Assembly (NCBI GenBank): GCA_000827325.1
Contig: KN832872.1
Location: 2,342,096 to 2,406,095 of the forward strand
DNA from: Oidiodendron maius Zn
Taxonomy: Eukaryota; Ascomycota; Leotiomycetes; Myxotrichaceae
Reading direction: 5' to 3'
DNA length: 64,000 nt
This document shows, in pieces, positions 23,747 to 33,699 of this stretch. Position numbers and translations under genes: made by a program. How positions within the stretch are numbered: the stretch's first letter is position 1; each line of letters opens with the position of its first letter. A model generated the notes under the pieces. That model ran no database searches and had not been told where the DNA came from. It saw only the letters and a program-made list of their open reading frames with translations.

Positions 23747-24059
23747 GCTGGAAAGGACCAGCTAAATCCCGTCTGACGCCTGAACCTCAAAACCAACTAA
23801 AACGCAGCCTATGTTTTAACCATATCCAAAGATGGGGGGTCGGACACCCCCCAAACCCCCCGAGACTAATCCTAACCAATCCTAACCACTAACCCCTAAC
23901 CTTTGTGTTAGAATGAGCTATATCCTTCAAGATTTAGTCCATAACGGAGTTGATGCCTTAATAGTATTACACAGTAATGAGCAAAAATATCGCGATATTA
24001 TTGGTAGATCGTTCTGTAAGAGGAAAGGTGGACGGGATTTAGCTGGCCCCGCTGGAAAG
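23747..24059. mobile_element. MITE-like insertion with inverted ends and 9-bp flanking repeats
   Basis: A perfect 16-bp inverted repeat (CCAGCTAAATCCCGTC at 23758-23773; complement at 24031-24046) bounds about 290 bp. Just outside lies the same 9-mer, GCTGGAAAG, at 23747-23755 and 24051-24059, in direct orientation, as expected for a target-site duplication of a Mutator-like element. The inside has no convincing gene; an 88-codon frame at 23913-24179 runs past the right end. The insert sits about 100 bp upstream of the HET gene start. Confidence 0.55.
23834..23902. repeat. G6/C6 hairpin and telomere-like CCTAAC tract
   Basis: Inside the MITE-like insertion. 23834-23852 is a 7-bp perfect stem (GGGGGGT / ACCCCCC) with loop CGGAC, followed by a second C6 run and a tract with three or more variants of CCTAACC, similar to but not identical with the fungal telomere unit CCCTAA. 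Confidence 0.5.
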
Positions 24060-25017
24060 ACCCCACTTTGGGTGTTGTACCACTCTTTTATGCTGAATAC
24101 CAGGCTACAGTTGTTTGCAGAAATGGCTTCCCCTTCGCTTGGATTTTCTAAGTGGCTGCGATCAGGATATTCGGAGTAACTAAAAAATAGCTCTGCAGTG
24201 GCAGATCATTTGGGGGAACAAAAAGCTCGATACGACTACTTCCGAAAGTCAGAATAAGTAGCTTACACAATGTACCAAGTGCCAGAGTATTATGCTAGAT
24301 AAAATAGCTGGCAAAACCGGCTTCACCTTGACCCAGTACAAATGTTCTCTTGCGCTACATATCGAGGAAGAATTCTTCACGTATGCCCAACTAACACTAG
24401 CTCATCTTATTTTCGGTGGTAGCTTAGGGGGGGGCGGAAAATCTGTGCGCACAACAGTAACCCCACCATATTCGTCTTGACTAGGAGTAAAGTGTGGCGT
24501 GTTGCTTGTCTGGACGTATAAGGATTTTCTCTGCTGAGCTGGTCAATATTATAGCCTATAGAAATAGAGATTTGCGTTTACAGGATATGGTGCCTGAGCT
24601 ACAAGATATTTAAAGCCGAAGACATTACGAGCCAAGTTGGTACTCTCTGATCCAATGTCATAAGATTCTGGATCATACTTTCGCAGAGGGTTAAATCCGA
24701 TATTGTGCTCCCCGGCTCGCCGTGGATTTCGGCCGGACATTTCGGGCTCGCTGATTAGAGGATTGGTGTTTAAAGGTCGACGGAGGATAAAGGACTCGCC
24801 GTGACCTAGTAGAGAAGGAAGGCGGCTATGGGACTTTAAAACGATACTTGGGGCAAAAAATGGATTTAAGTACACCGCTCGCAAGGCATACAGGTTGCAA
24901 AGATGAGTTGGCAAGGCAGACTGTGGCACGTGACAAGTAAAGCTCGGCTTCCTGCGAGGTTATCGACAGCCTTGCGATCCCTAATCTCAACTTTCAACAT
25001 TTTCCATATCCTTAAAC
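24060..25017. other. Intergenic region, no gene recognised
   Basis: Minus-strand frame 24549-24929 (126 codons) begins with a non-ATG codon and has no domain. The CT-rich stretch before 25018 is probably the leader of the DUF6594 gene. Confidence 0.35.
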
Positions 25018-26147
25018 ATGGCTTTTAATTCACCTCATGTAGATCTAGAGCTGGGACTAGAAATTGAGCTAAGAGCTTCCGGAGCTAATGAAAGCTTGCC
25101 TTCCTCCCAGTCTGAAGTCACCGCACATGAGTTACCGACACTTTCACTAGTAGACTCGTCCCAGAGCTCTTCACACGAGCCGGCATTCACACAGGAAGAA
25201 CTGGATGACAAACCGTGGAAGTATCTCGGATACAGAGGCTATTCTGAGTTTCTTGCTTCCGAGAATGACTGGTTGATATTCAGGAGGTTTGGCGTAGAAA
25301 GTGCACGCGTTGCATTAGGGCTTCAGAACAGAGTCTCATCCTTTTCACATCAGCTCTCAAGCTTGGATAAAAAATATAGTCGCAGAGACGCCCAAGACGT
25401 GCACAATGGATCGTTTAGAGGGGATCAGGATGATCGAAAGAAGGTGTTTGATGCTTTGCACCAGAGCATACTAGAGTATAGTGGGGGGTTTTTTTTTGGC
25501 TATGTTGCTTGTAACAGAGCCTTTATGCTAATAGGGGAAGATATATTTATGCTTCAGCAAGCCCAGCTCAAGAAATTTCCATCTCCAAGTGGGCGAGACA
25601 TCGAAAGCATTCGGGTTTGGCATCGCAATACTAACCATTACGCTATTGACGGTGACGAGAAGAGTTATCTTGATGAAGAGCTAGATCTCTTCTCCCTAGT
25701 ACCACGAGAAAAGACCTCTCTGAGAAAGCTGTTGGATAAATCCCGTGTTTTTCGTCACTTATTTCTTTTGCGCAAGTCTAAAACTCCTGAGTTGCCGCTA
25801 TATAACAAAAGCTGGGTGCATTACTTTTCGGACGAACTCATGGATCGGTGCGTCACCATGGTGATTGTGAGCGTTGGCACTCTCATGCTTGTTGCGCCGA
25901 TGTGGATCTTGCAGGCTCTTGGAAGTCAACAACAGAAACTTTGGGTAATCACAGCCTTTTTGTTGTCGTTTGTGGTAATGATTTCACATGCCACTATGGC
26001 AAGGCCATTTGAAATTCTGGCTGCCACTGCTGCGTACGTTCCTTGGCCCCTGCGTAACCCTCTAAACCTTCTTGGTTGACGCTTCGCAGATACGCGGCTG
26101 TCTTGACAGTATTTTTGCAATTTGGGCGGTCCGCCCAACAACCATAA
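25018..26147 (+). CDS. DUF6594-family membrane protein
   Basis: A fungal membrane protein of unknown function. Exons 25018-25480, 25535-26033 and 26090-26147; 339 residues. The domain starts at KPWKYLGYRGYSEFLASEND (residues about 62-81), followed by the central helix around HQLSSLDKKYSRRD and the LQQAQLKKF block. Two or three membrane segments lie at the C-terminus (VTMVIVSVGTLMLVAPMWIL, LWVITAFLLSFVVMIS, then EILAATAAYAAVLTVFL). The 54-bp first intron (25481-25534) is a multiple of three and stop-free, so the unspliced frame reads through. The second intron (26034-26089) must be removed to restore the conserved ATAAYAAVL end; without it the protein stops early. Such genes commonly lie near HET and NLR genes. 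Confidence 0.85.
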
Positions 26148-26338
26148 GTAGCGCGTACAGATTGGAATCGAGCTTCTGGGGAAGGCGGTAAGGGTAACGG
26201 GGCGCAAGTTGTCGTCTCCAAGGGCGGGGCATTCCTGAAGCAGAAACACTGACACGAAATATTTTACATTATTGGAATTCAGGAAGGAGGTTTTGTCGTG
26301 GGCGCATATACAAACCTCTGTGGTATCCCTTTTCTTCC
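26148..26338. other. Short convergent spacer
   Basis: No feature recognised between the DUF6594 gene and the ankyrin pseudogene. Confidence 0.3.
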
Positions 26339-27323
26339 TTACTTTGAAATTGGGGTGAATACAGCCATACTTGTGTACTTTCGTACTTCATCATTATCGT
26401 GATGCATGTGCCAGGGCTCCCAGGAATCAATACATGGCAAATGTTTAGACCTGACAGAAGGGCTTTTGGGTTGTGTAATTGGTGGAATGTCTCCTAACAC
26501 TTTGTCGAGTAGCAATTTGACAATCGGCTCGTGTCCGTTCTGTATAGCTAAGACTAGTGGTGTTAAACCATCGTTGCCCTTCGAGTCGGCATTAACTTTA
26601 CCTCTCTCGAGCAGCAGTCTGATAACTGCCTCATGCCCATTCTGTACAGCTAAGAACAGCGGTGTCCTACCATTCTTGTCCTTAGAGTCGGCATTGCCTT
26701 TACCTGTCTCAAGCAGTAACTGGACGACAGCCTTGTGTCCATCCCGTGCAGCCTATGACAGTGGCGTCCTACTATTTTTATCTTTTAAGTTAGGATCGAC
26801 CTTGCCTCTGTCGAGCAACAACTTCACGATGGCCTCGTGCCCCTCTGCGCAGCCCAGAACAGCGGTGTCCAACTATAGCTGTCTGTCGAGTCAGGATCGA
26901 CCTTGCCAGTGTCAAGTAGCAGCTTGACGACGGCCACGACTCCAAAATATACTGTCAAATGTAGTCCAGTCATACCACTCGGGGTTTTCTGACTGTAGTA
27001 TAAGTATAATGACATGTTGGGAAATAACCCTTGGCTTAGTGCATTAACTATGGGTCTGCTTAGTAGAATATTTATAACCGCCTGGCTCAGAGCTTGGCTT
27101 AAGTTCGAAGTCTTACAAGCATAATGGCCCCAGTTTTGTGCAGCATACTTAAAAAACAGATTTGACTGCAATTGCTCTTCGAATTCAAGAAGAGTTTGAC
27201 AACACTCTCAAAGACGTCAAATGAGAGGTAGCTGATATAAATTGTTATAATATCCATCTCAAGTGAAAACTCTAGGCGAAGGGGAAGCCATTTTTGCAAA
27301 CGACTGTATATTTCCCTGCACAC
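26339..27323 (-). pseudogene. Ankyrin-repeat protein pseudogene
   Basis: Minus-strand sequence carries at least five ankyrin units, e.g. KTPSGMTGLHLTVYFGVVAV, GRTPLFLAVQNGHEAVIRLL and GLTPLVLAIQNGHEPIVKLL. The segment before them (ISYLSFDVFE ... KYAAQNWGHYA) is the linker typical of NACHT-ankyrin proteins of fungi. The reading frame breaks near 27180 and near 26845 and is stopped by TAG at 26753-26755 inside a repeat; a TAA at 26339-26341 ends the last open segment. The upstream NACHT part is missing. It is therefore the 3' part of a dead NLR-type gene. Confidence 0.75.
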
Positions 27324-28394
27324 TGTATCTCTGACATGCCCGATAAGGCCTATTTCCCACGTGATAGTTTAAGTAAAGGACGCGCAGTAGACGCACCCCA
27401 CACCATCTCCACACCACCGTCTTAGATGGCAATGTGGCTTAGTTCGTTGGTTGCACTGCACTGCACATCAAGTAGCTGCGTGATCGCATCAAGAGAGATC
27501 GCCTAAAAGCTGTTAAAAAAGTCAAGTTATTAGAGGTATACTGTTTAGTTTGTAATGTAATAATTAAAAGAATGCCCAGTAAATACGATAATTTGTAAGT
27601 GCATATAAGTACTAGTTATTAATATATACTGTATAATTAAATAACTAACAGCCGCTGGTGCTTTAATTATTTTATAAAATGTATAAATTATCTTGAGCAG
27701 AGGTTCAGGTTAATGCGCAGGTTGTAGTTGGATATCAAGGTGAAACTCAGTTATATTGAATATAGGCTTTCTGCATAGCAGAATGCCGAAAGCAGTAGGT
27801 AAAGTAAGCGATGCAGAGACAACTAACTAAGCACAGCTACACTGGAGTAAAGGCCTCTTTATATAGACCTATTCAACCTCTTGCATGAATCCTCTGAATC
27901 CTGGATCCTAAAGGATATCCTGGATCCTGAGGGATGTGTCATGCGTGCTTGAGGCCCTGATCAATAAATTATTTAAAATCTTATTCGACTTGTAAGTCGT
28001 AGAGTACTAGCTTCGTCTAGTTGAGCTTACTAGTATCCAGTTGAGGCATAGTACTAACCTATTTAGGTTTGTTGAATTCTATTTAACTCCAATTTGTCCT
28101 ATATAGGCAGAACGTCTTTGCTTTAGCCCATTCGTCAACATTAGCAGAGAATAATAGCTCAGCGGGTAATGTAATGTATCATCGGTGTCGTGTCAATATG
28201 CTTAGTAACCAATGGTTACCACAGCAATAATTTAGTTAGTGTGGCTGTGTTAGGCAGAACTCCTGCCTCTACTGTACCCAACGCTAATCGACTTGTCCAG
28301 CAACATAACTATGGTGCGTTTCCAGCTGCTGAATAATAGATCCAGTCTATTTCGTATTCCAGGAAAATAGCCTAATCTGGAACGCGAAACGAGA
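27324..28394. other. AT-rich region with repeat copy B
   Basis: No coding sequence. Contains the second copy of the dispersed repeat (27713-27830) and a short tandem-like motif (GGATCCT with variants near 27901-27932). Confidence 0.4.
27713..27830. repeat. Dispersed repeat copy B
   Basis: Same sequence family as 9741-9813, sharing ATCAAGGTGAAACTCAG and GATGCAGAGACAACTAA in the same order, with an insertion of about 45 bp between them. Both copies are in the same orientation. Confidence 0.55.
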
Positions 28395-30022
28395 ATGGAG
28401 AATTTCGAGTCTCCGGCCTTCACACAGGATTTTGCTGATCAAAGCAAATGCACATATATTGAAATACTTCAGTATCCTGGCCTTGTAGATCCGCTGATAG
28501 AAGAAGGATGCCTCGACGAAGAAGCTTTGCCTTCGTGGCTTTCAAAAGTACCTCTCCTCTTTGCCTCACCGATTGATAATTGACGATTTAAAGGATCTCT
28601 TGCAACCCGTCTCTTCTCAAGGCGCCACAGCCTCGTCACCAAGTACTTCCCTCTCACAGTCACCTGTGGGTGGTTTGCGGCTCCTGTAGGTGTCTTCAAT
28701 ACAGAAACAAATGTCGAGCTCACTTAAATGTCTAGGCTTGGAATCTGTCAATGGAAAGCCCACCCAGGACGGACAGAATACGAGAAATCGCATACAACGA
28801 TCCCTTTCACAAAATCATCATTCTCGTTAATTGAAAGGACCTTTGCTATTCCTAAGACATTCTTAAAAATCCTGACTGGCAACATAGCTAGGATACATAA
28901 GTCCTCTGGTAGAGATCTTAACGGAAATAGCGTTTCCGGTTTGTTTTTACCACAACTTTGGAAATTGGCAGCCTTAACGGAACGTAGGCTTAACCTTGAA
29001 GCTGGGAATCCACCAGCCAACCTACGACCTCCTCTTTCTGTCCCACTCCCCCACCACTAAAGTTATACACGCCATTCTCCTATCCAAAACTCGCCATCAC
29101 ATCTTCACCCCTCTGCTGTCCTCCTTAAAGTCCTTCCCATCTCTAGCCTGCTCCCAGCCTCTCGTTGTTCCCCTGCTCATCACGGAACAAGCCTTCTTCG
29201 CTTCAGAAGCACGTATCGATGATACAGAATGGACGCTTAACAGATCCGAAGATCATCTGGGACAGCATGAGTATACTGGAAGACCCCAAGGAGACGTGAT
29301 GAATATTGATGGAGTTAAGATGACGAGAACCCTTAGTAGTGTTAGGAGGTGCTTAGCGAGAGAGCAGATGAGGATTAATGCTACATTGTTGGCTCTGGAG
29401 TCAATTGGGGGTCATAAAGATAAGATGGGAGAGAGCGCAGGGATTGAGGGAGAGACCCTAATAGAGGAGATGATTGGGTGCCAAGTTGATTCATGTAAGA
29501 ATCTTTCGTTGAGGATGGAATATCAAGAGAAGAGAGTGGAGGCACAAACAGCTGTTGTAAGTCTTCCCGCTTGCTATTGGTTGACGAAGAGGACGCTCAT
29601 TCTTATGACAGGTATACCAATTCATGGCGCAAAAAGATTCAAAAGTTATGATGGAACTCGCAGCCGACAGTAAGAAAGATAGTTCTGCCATGAAAACCAT
29701 TTCAATACTAGGAATGTTCTTTTTACCAGGAACTTTTGTTGCTGTAAGTTAATCCCAAATTGAAGTATATGACGTTCAGAGAGAAGCTGATGGTACTAAG
29801 GCTATCTTCGCAATGCCAGTTTTCGATTGGGATGCAACCGGCACTGCTATAGTAAAACCAGGCTTCAAATATTTTTGGGCTGTTTCGGTGCCGCTCACGG
29901 CGTTGGTACTTCTGTCTTGGGCAATTGTTACTTTGTTTCCTTGGCAGTCGGGCATAGCCAATATTCGGGAGCGGTTGCGAAAGACTCAATATGGAAAGAA
30001 TCAAAGGGGTATTGCTCCTTGA
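28395..30022 (+). pseudogene. CorA-like membrane protein gene, 5' half apparently damaged
   Basis: The 3' half is well preserved: after exon sequence ending YQEKRVEAQTAV, a 55-bp intron (29557-29611) leads to VYQFMAQKDSK ... MKTISILGMFFLPGTFVA, then a 57-bp intron (29744-29800) leads to AIFAMPVFDWDA and a second hydrophobic segment, FWAVSVPLTALVLLSWAIV. This is the two-helix C-terminus of fungal CorA-like proteins. The 5' half is split over several frames: a first exon candidate at 28395-28583 (MENFESPAF), a frame change near 28560, and a TAA at 28954-28956 between recognisable pieces. I could not build one intact gene; either an exon model was missed or the gene is broken. Ion transport is not demonstrated for this subgroup. 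Confidence 0.5.
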
Positions 30023-30029
30023 CAACTCT

Positions 30030-30181
30030 ACCTCAGTGCCATCTATCAGGTCTCTATAAGTGACCTCTTCTCTCTCTGCCCCCCATGTGTGCGAAAGGAT
30101 AGCATACTCGGGAATCTTGCCGGCAACAAAGTCCTTGGTCAGGCTGAACTCGCCATCGTTGTTGTATTGTAGAATGTGCAT
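30030..30181 (-). pseudogene. 5' fragment of a HET gene
   Basis: From the ATG at 30181 the minus strand encodes LQYNNDGEFSLTKDFVAGKI, then IPEYAILSHTWGAEREEVTY and RDLIDGTE, the standard start of HET-E-like proteins (DFV ... YAILSHTWG). At about 30030 homology ends abruptly and the frame runs into the antisense of the CorA-like gene. Only about 50 codons of a gene that usually has several hundred remain. Confidence 0.75.
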
Positions 30182-31302
30182 TACTCAGATAGGATCGGAG
30201 AGAATCTGTGAATGAAATAATGTCGGTGAATAGTTGTAGCAGAGTCGATATGCATGAATTTGTTGAGTTGGGAGTACAGGTTGGTTCGAGGTTCGAGCCC
30301 GTACCTCTCAGCTGGACGACAGCCTCGCGGCCTGGCGTGGTTGCGCATCATCGCTACAAGCGCTCCAGACCAGCCAATCGTGACCAGCCACTGTAGAAAG
30401 TAATGGCGGGCTGTCAGAGCCTCTCTGTTATCGGAAGATCGATCATAGTCATTAGAATCAAAGGACAAGGCATGCGCTGGTGACAGGGCATACGCTCGTG
30501 ATACATAAGCTCCTAAGACTTCAGAAATGTGCCCCCTCTACTCCATCTCACTAGGACACCTACCAGTCGCCCTGAGCTGGCTGAGTCATTAGTGGCGTTA
30601 CACTACAGGTCGCTCTTGTGGTGACGAGGGAGCGGCCGGGGGAAGGCCGCACCAGGTAAGTTACAGTGTAACTACTTGTGCGCGAGGTTACAGGCTGATT
30701 TGCTAATCCTTGCCAGTTCATCCGTAGATCGACCTCCTCTCATATGCAGATCCTTTCCTGTGCACCAACTTCCGCCTCTCTTGATTCATGATTCGAATCA
30801 AGATTAAGTTCCCAGAGATATTTCCAGAGCTTTTGTTGACTTTTGGGGTTCTTTGCCTGTACGTTCAGCGTCCGCGTACTACTGTACATATCTCTAATCT
30901 GCTCCCACGCAATTGCTATCTCACCTTTATCAGCCTCTGGCTTTCTTTCGCACATTGCTTTCTAGGCTTGATATGATGTTCGAATTGGGTACACAGTCTC
31001 GAAGAGTTCAAGTGGGGCAGCCAAATAGCTCGCACTTTGGAGAAGCGGTTAATGCGCAAGCCAGCTTAGCGCCATTGAGACTACTGTTAACAACCACACT
31101 ACAATTTCCCCTCTGAACGCCTTTCTAAATGCTCTATTCATTATTTATAACTCTTGCATCACCCGTTCTTCCTTTGCCCAGACCTAAAAACGCCTTTCCA
31201 ACGGTTCTGCTCATAATTCATAAACATTATAGCGCCCCTTTTTCTTCTGTATTCGCATTAGTTCTAGATACTAGTCTCTGAATACTCCGGGCGCCTACAT
31301 GT
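30182..31302. other. Intergenic region, no gene recognised
   Basis: Contains short frames (for example 30740-30955 on -) without domains. A tRNA-like T-loop motif near 30287-30305 was checked and not supported. Confidence 0.35.
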
Positions 31303-32619
31303 TTATCGCATGAGATAGTCTTCGAAACTTTCATCTCCCCGAAGATCTGTAATCTCACTAGCACCTTTCAGCGATTCAAACTCGCAGAGAGGCTCCCATC
31401 CATTCCAAAGAAAAGCTAGACCCCACTGATCCCCAGTTGCATTGCGTGTTGGTGTGTCTGATAAGCTATGCGGTGTAAATGAGGCTTGTCCTTGAGACCC
31501 CACGGTTGAGCTTGTGAATTCAAGGCTTGGTATTTCGATGCGACGTGATGGGGTCTGAGGACTTGTATCGTTTGGGGGAGAGCGTTCACTCGGGTTGGGG
31601 ATGAACATGCCACTTTGGTCGGGAGCTTGAGAAAGTATGTTCCATGCCTGTTGGACATCAGGAAATAAGTGTGCCAGAGGTTGAGTGGATGTGTCTTCTG
31701 AGCCTATAGCAGACTCCGAACTCGGGGGAAGGCAACCGAAAGTGTAATAAATTCCGGTCTCTACTTGAGAGGTTTGCGGCCCAGGTGGAAGTGAGAGCTC
31801 GAATTGGCCTTCCGTTGGATTGTTATAGCGGTAGGAGCCGCTGGCCGCCACGAGAACAGAGGGATTTTCAAAAGATGCAGTCGGGTATTGGTAGGTACTC
31901 AACTCACCATAGAAATTGGCGTTACCAGTTGGCAACAGCATGCTTTGATATGTCTGTGGAGGTCCAGTTGAGCTCATTTCTCCAGCACTAATGTCGGGAG
32001 AGACGTCGTCGTCCGTATGAGTCAAGTCAACGATATTCGAAGCAGTATTTTCAATGCTATGTGTGGGATTTCGCAGGCTTTTCTCTGTTGTTCCAGATTG
32101 AATCTCTGACTCGGGACGTGCGTTGGCCTTTCCCTTTGACACATCGCCTCCAGTCAATCGCTGCTTCCGCTTCCAATTGTGATCTCTGGATGGAGTTTGC
32201 CGGAAGTCTTGAGGAGTATGTAGCACCCACCCCTCATTATTTGTCTCTATGCGCCAGTTTTTATCTTTGATGCCAAGGGCTGCCTTATATCTTTTGTTCG
32301 ATTCCTTTGGAGTTGGAAGATTGGACTCTTGATCTTGGAAGACCAGAACGTGACGGCACTGATTAGAATTAGCAGATGCCCTGGCTGTTCCTACAATGTT
32401 TACAAAACTTACTGTAATTTTCTTCGCACGACATGATGAACAGACACCAATCCTTCTTTTTTCGGCGACTACACGCCTTTCTTGTAGCTCCAAACATCTT
32501 CGACGGCGTTTTGCTGGGGCTGTGTTGTTTTCTCTGGCAGCTGTTCTGACTTCAACAGTTCCTGCCTGAGAAGTTGGAGTGTGGGGCACATGGTTAATTG
32601 AGTTCGGGGAAGCCTCCAT
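31303..32619 (-). CDS. Putative nuclear regulator with a half zinc-cluster motif
   Basis: A 420-residue protein. Exons 32619-32413 and 32358-31303; the 54-bp intron (donor GTAAGT, branch CTAAT, acceptor TCAG) is frame-neutral and stop-free. Splicing gives CSSCRAKKITCRH preceded by the basic stretch RRRRCLELQERRVVAEKRR. That is Cys-X2-Cys-X6-Cys, the first half of a Zn2Cys6 cluster, without a visible second half. The rest is Ser/Pro/Thr/Gln-rich, as in activation domains, with acidic ends (HTDDDVSPD; GDESFEDYL). The frame continues upstream from a TTG codon, but the first ATG is at 32619. Similar fungal proteins are annotated as hypothetical; DNA binding is an inference from composition. Confidence 0.7.
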   Translation of the reverse strand: MEASPNSINHVPHTPTSQAGTVEVRTAARENNTAPAKRRRRCLELQERRVVAEKRRIGVCSSCRAKKITVSFVNIVGTARASANSNQCRHVLVFQDQESNLPTPKESNKRYKAALGIKDKNWRIETNNEGWVLHTPQDFRQTPSRDHNWKRKQRLTGGDVSKGKANARPESEIQSGTTEKSLRNPTHSIENTASNIVDLTHTDDDVSPDISAGEMSSTGPPQTYQSMLLPTGNANFYGELSTYQYPTASFENPSVLVAASGSYRYNNPTEGQFELSLPPGPQTSQVETGIYYTFGCLPPSSESAIGSEDTSTQPLAHLFPDVQQAWNILSQAPDQSGMFIPNPSERSPPNDTSPQTPSRRIEIPSLEFTSSTVGSQGQASFTPHSLSDTPTRNATGDQWGLAFLWNGWEPLCEFESLKGASEITDLRGDESFEDYLMR

Positions 32620-33534
32620 GGCTGTTGTCAGGGTGATAGCGACCTTGGTGAGGGGAATTGATCGTTGTCGAGATGATTTGAGGCCCAAAGTTCACTTGGT
32701 AAGTTGCAGTGTCATAAACATAGATGAATAAAATTTTCTCGAAATTTTTGCAACTTCTGGGAAATAAAAGAGATTCAGATTTGACAACCCTCAGTTTAAT
32801 ATCTTAAGAAGCTTCGGTGAAAAGCGATATGTCCAAATTGGGACATATCGGCTAACTGGGAGAGTGAAGCACACCTGTGTTGTCAAGACACACAGGTAAA
32901 CAAAAAAAAATCAATTGTGGTTGTCGGGGTGACGGAGCAGGTACGGTTATTCTTAGAGCATTAACTTCCCCACCAAAATTGTAAGGGCCACATGCTAGAG
33001 GACACTTTTTACCACTTTCAAGCCCACTAATAACCCACTAATGAGTGAGAATTTCCCAAAATCTCTAGAGAGGATTCAAAGAGGTATGCTCTGTGATTAA
33101 GTTGCAGTACTTCTTATTTGAATTGGGTTCGTTATTGTATTGTGATGGAAGATTGAACTTTTGAGTTAGTGCGCGAAGTTCGGGCAACCCCTACAGTGTC
33201 GTAGGTTGATGAGCCCTGTCGTGGGAGTGGGAGAGCGGTTTAATCATCTTAATATCGTAAATTAGTTGCAAACTTTAGCAGTTTTAGAAACCGGTCCGAA
33301 GTCCATCACTATTGATGACTAGAAACATGATAGACAGTCGACTAAGAAGAGACGAGTGCTTTGAAGAGGACTAGTCTAAAAGATGTTAGGCCTGAAATTT
33401 ATTGGAAGAAATCTAGCCTGGATCTTGATCCGGGGAGTAAGCTGGCATGATCTGGTACATTTGTATCTAGAATAGAATTTCAAGGTTCTAATGCAGATAC
33501 CAAGTCTATTAATCCATATTATACTGCTAACGTA
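32620..33534. other. Intergenic region, no gene recognised
   Basis: Promoter side of the regulator. A perfect short palindrome, TGTCCCAATTTGGGACA, lies near 32831-32847; it may be an operator-like site but this is untested. Confidence 0.35.
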
Positions 33535-33598
33535 GTTCACAAGCGAACTTCCTATATAAGCGAACTTCCCAAAATTTCTTGGCATCATATAAAATCAT
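33535..33598 (+). repeat. Left terminal inverted repeat of the Fot1/pogo element
   Basis: Begins GTTCACAAGCGAACTTCC and contains AAGCGAACTTCC twice, 17 bases apart, a possible transposase-binding subrepeat. Confidence 0.88.
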
Positions 33599-33699
33599 CA
33601 AAAATCTCATAAATTAAAAGATTAAATTATTAATTATTATCAGATTCTAAATCCCCTAACTCTACTTCTATATTTTCATACGTTTGTACGTTATGCCTA

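Noticed and set aside
24549-24929. 126-codon minus-strand frame
   Set aside because: Starts with a non-ATG codon, no domain, no splice context.
26406-26927. 173-codon plus-strand Ser/Cys-rich frame with internal repeats
   Set aside because: Its periodicity comes from the ankyrin repeats encoded on the opposite strand.
30280-30310. tRNA-like B-box/T-loop motif (GGTTCGAG repeated)
   Set aside because: No acceptor stem, D-arm or anticodon arm can be folded around it; a 5-bp local hairpin explains the symmetry.
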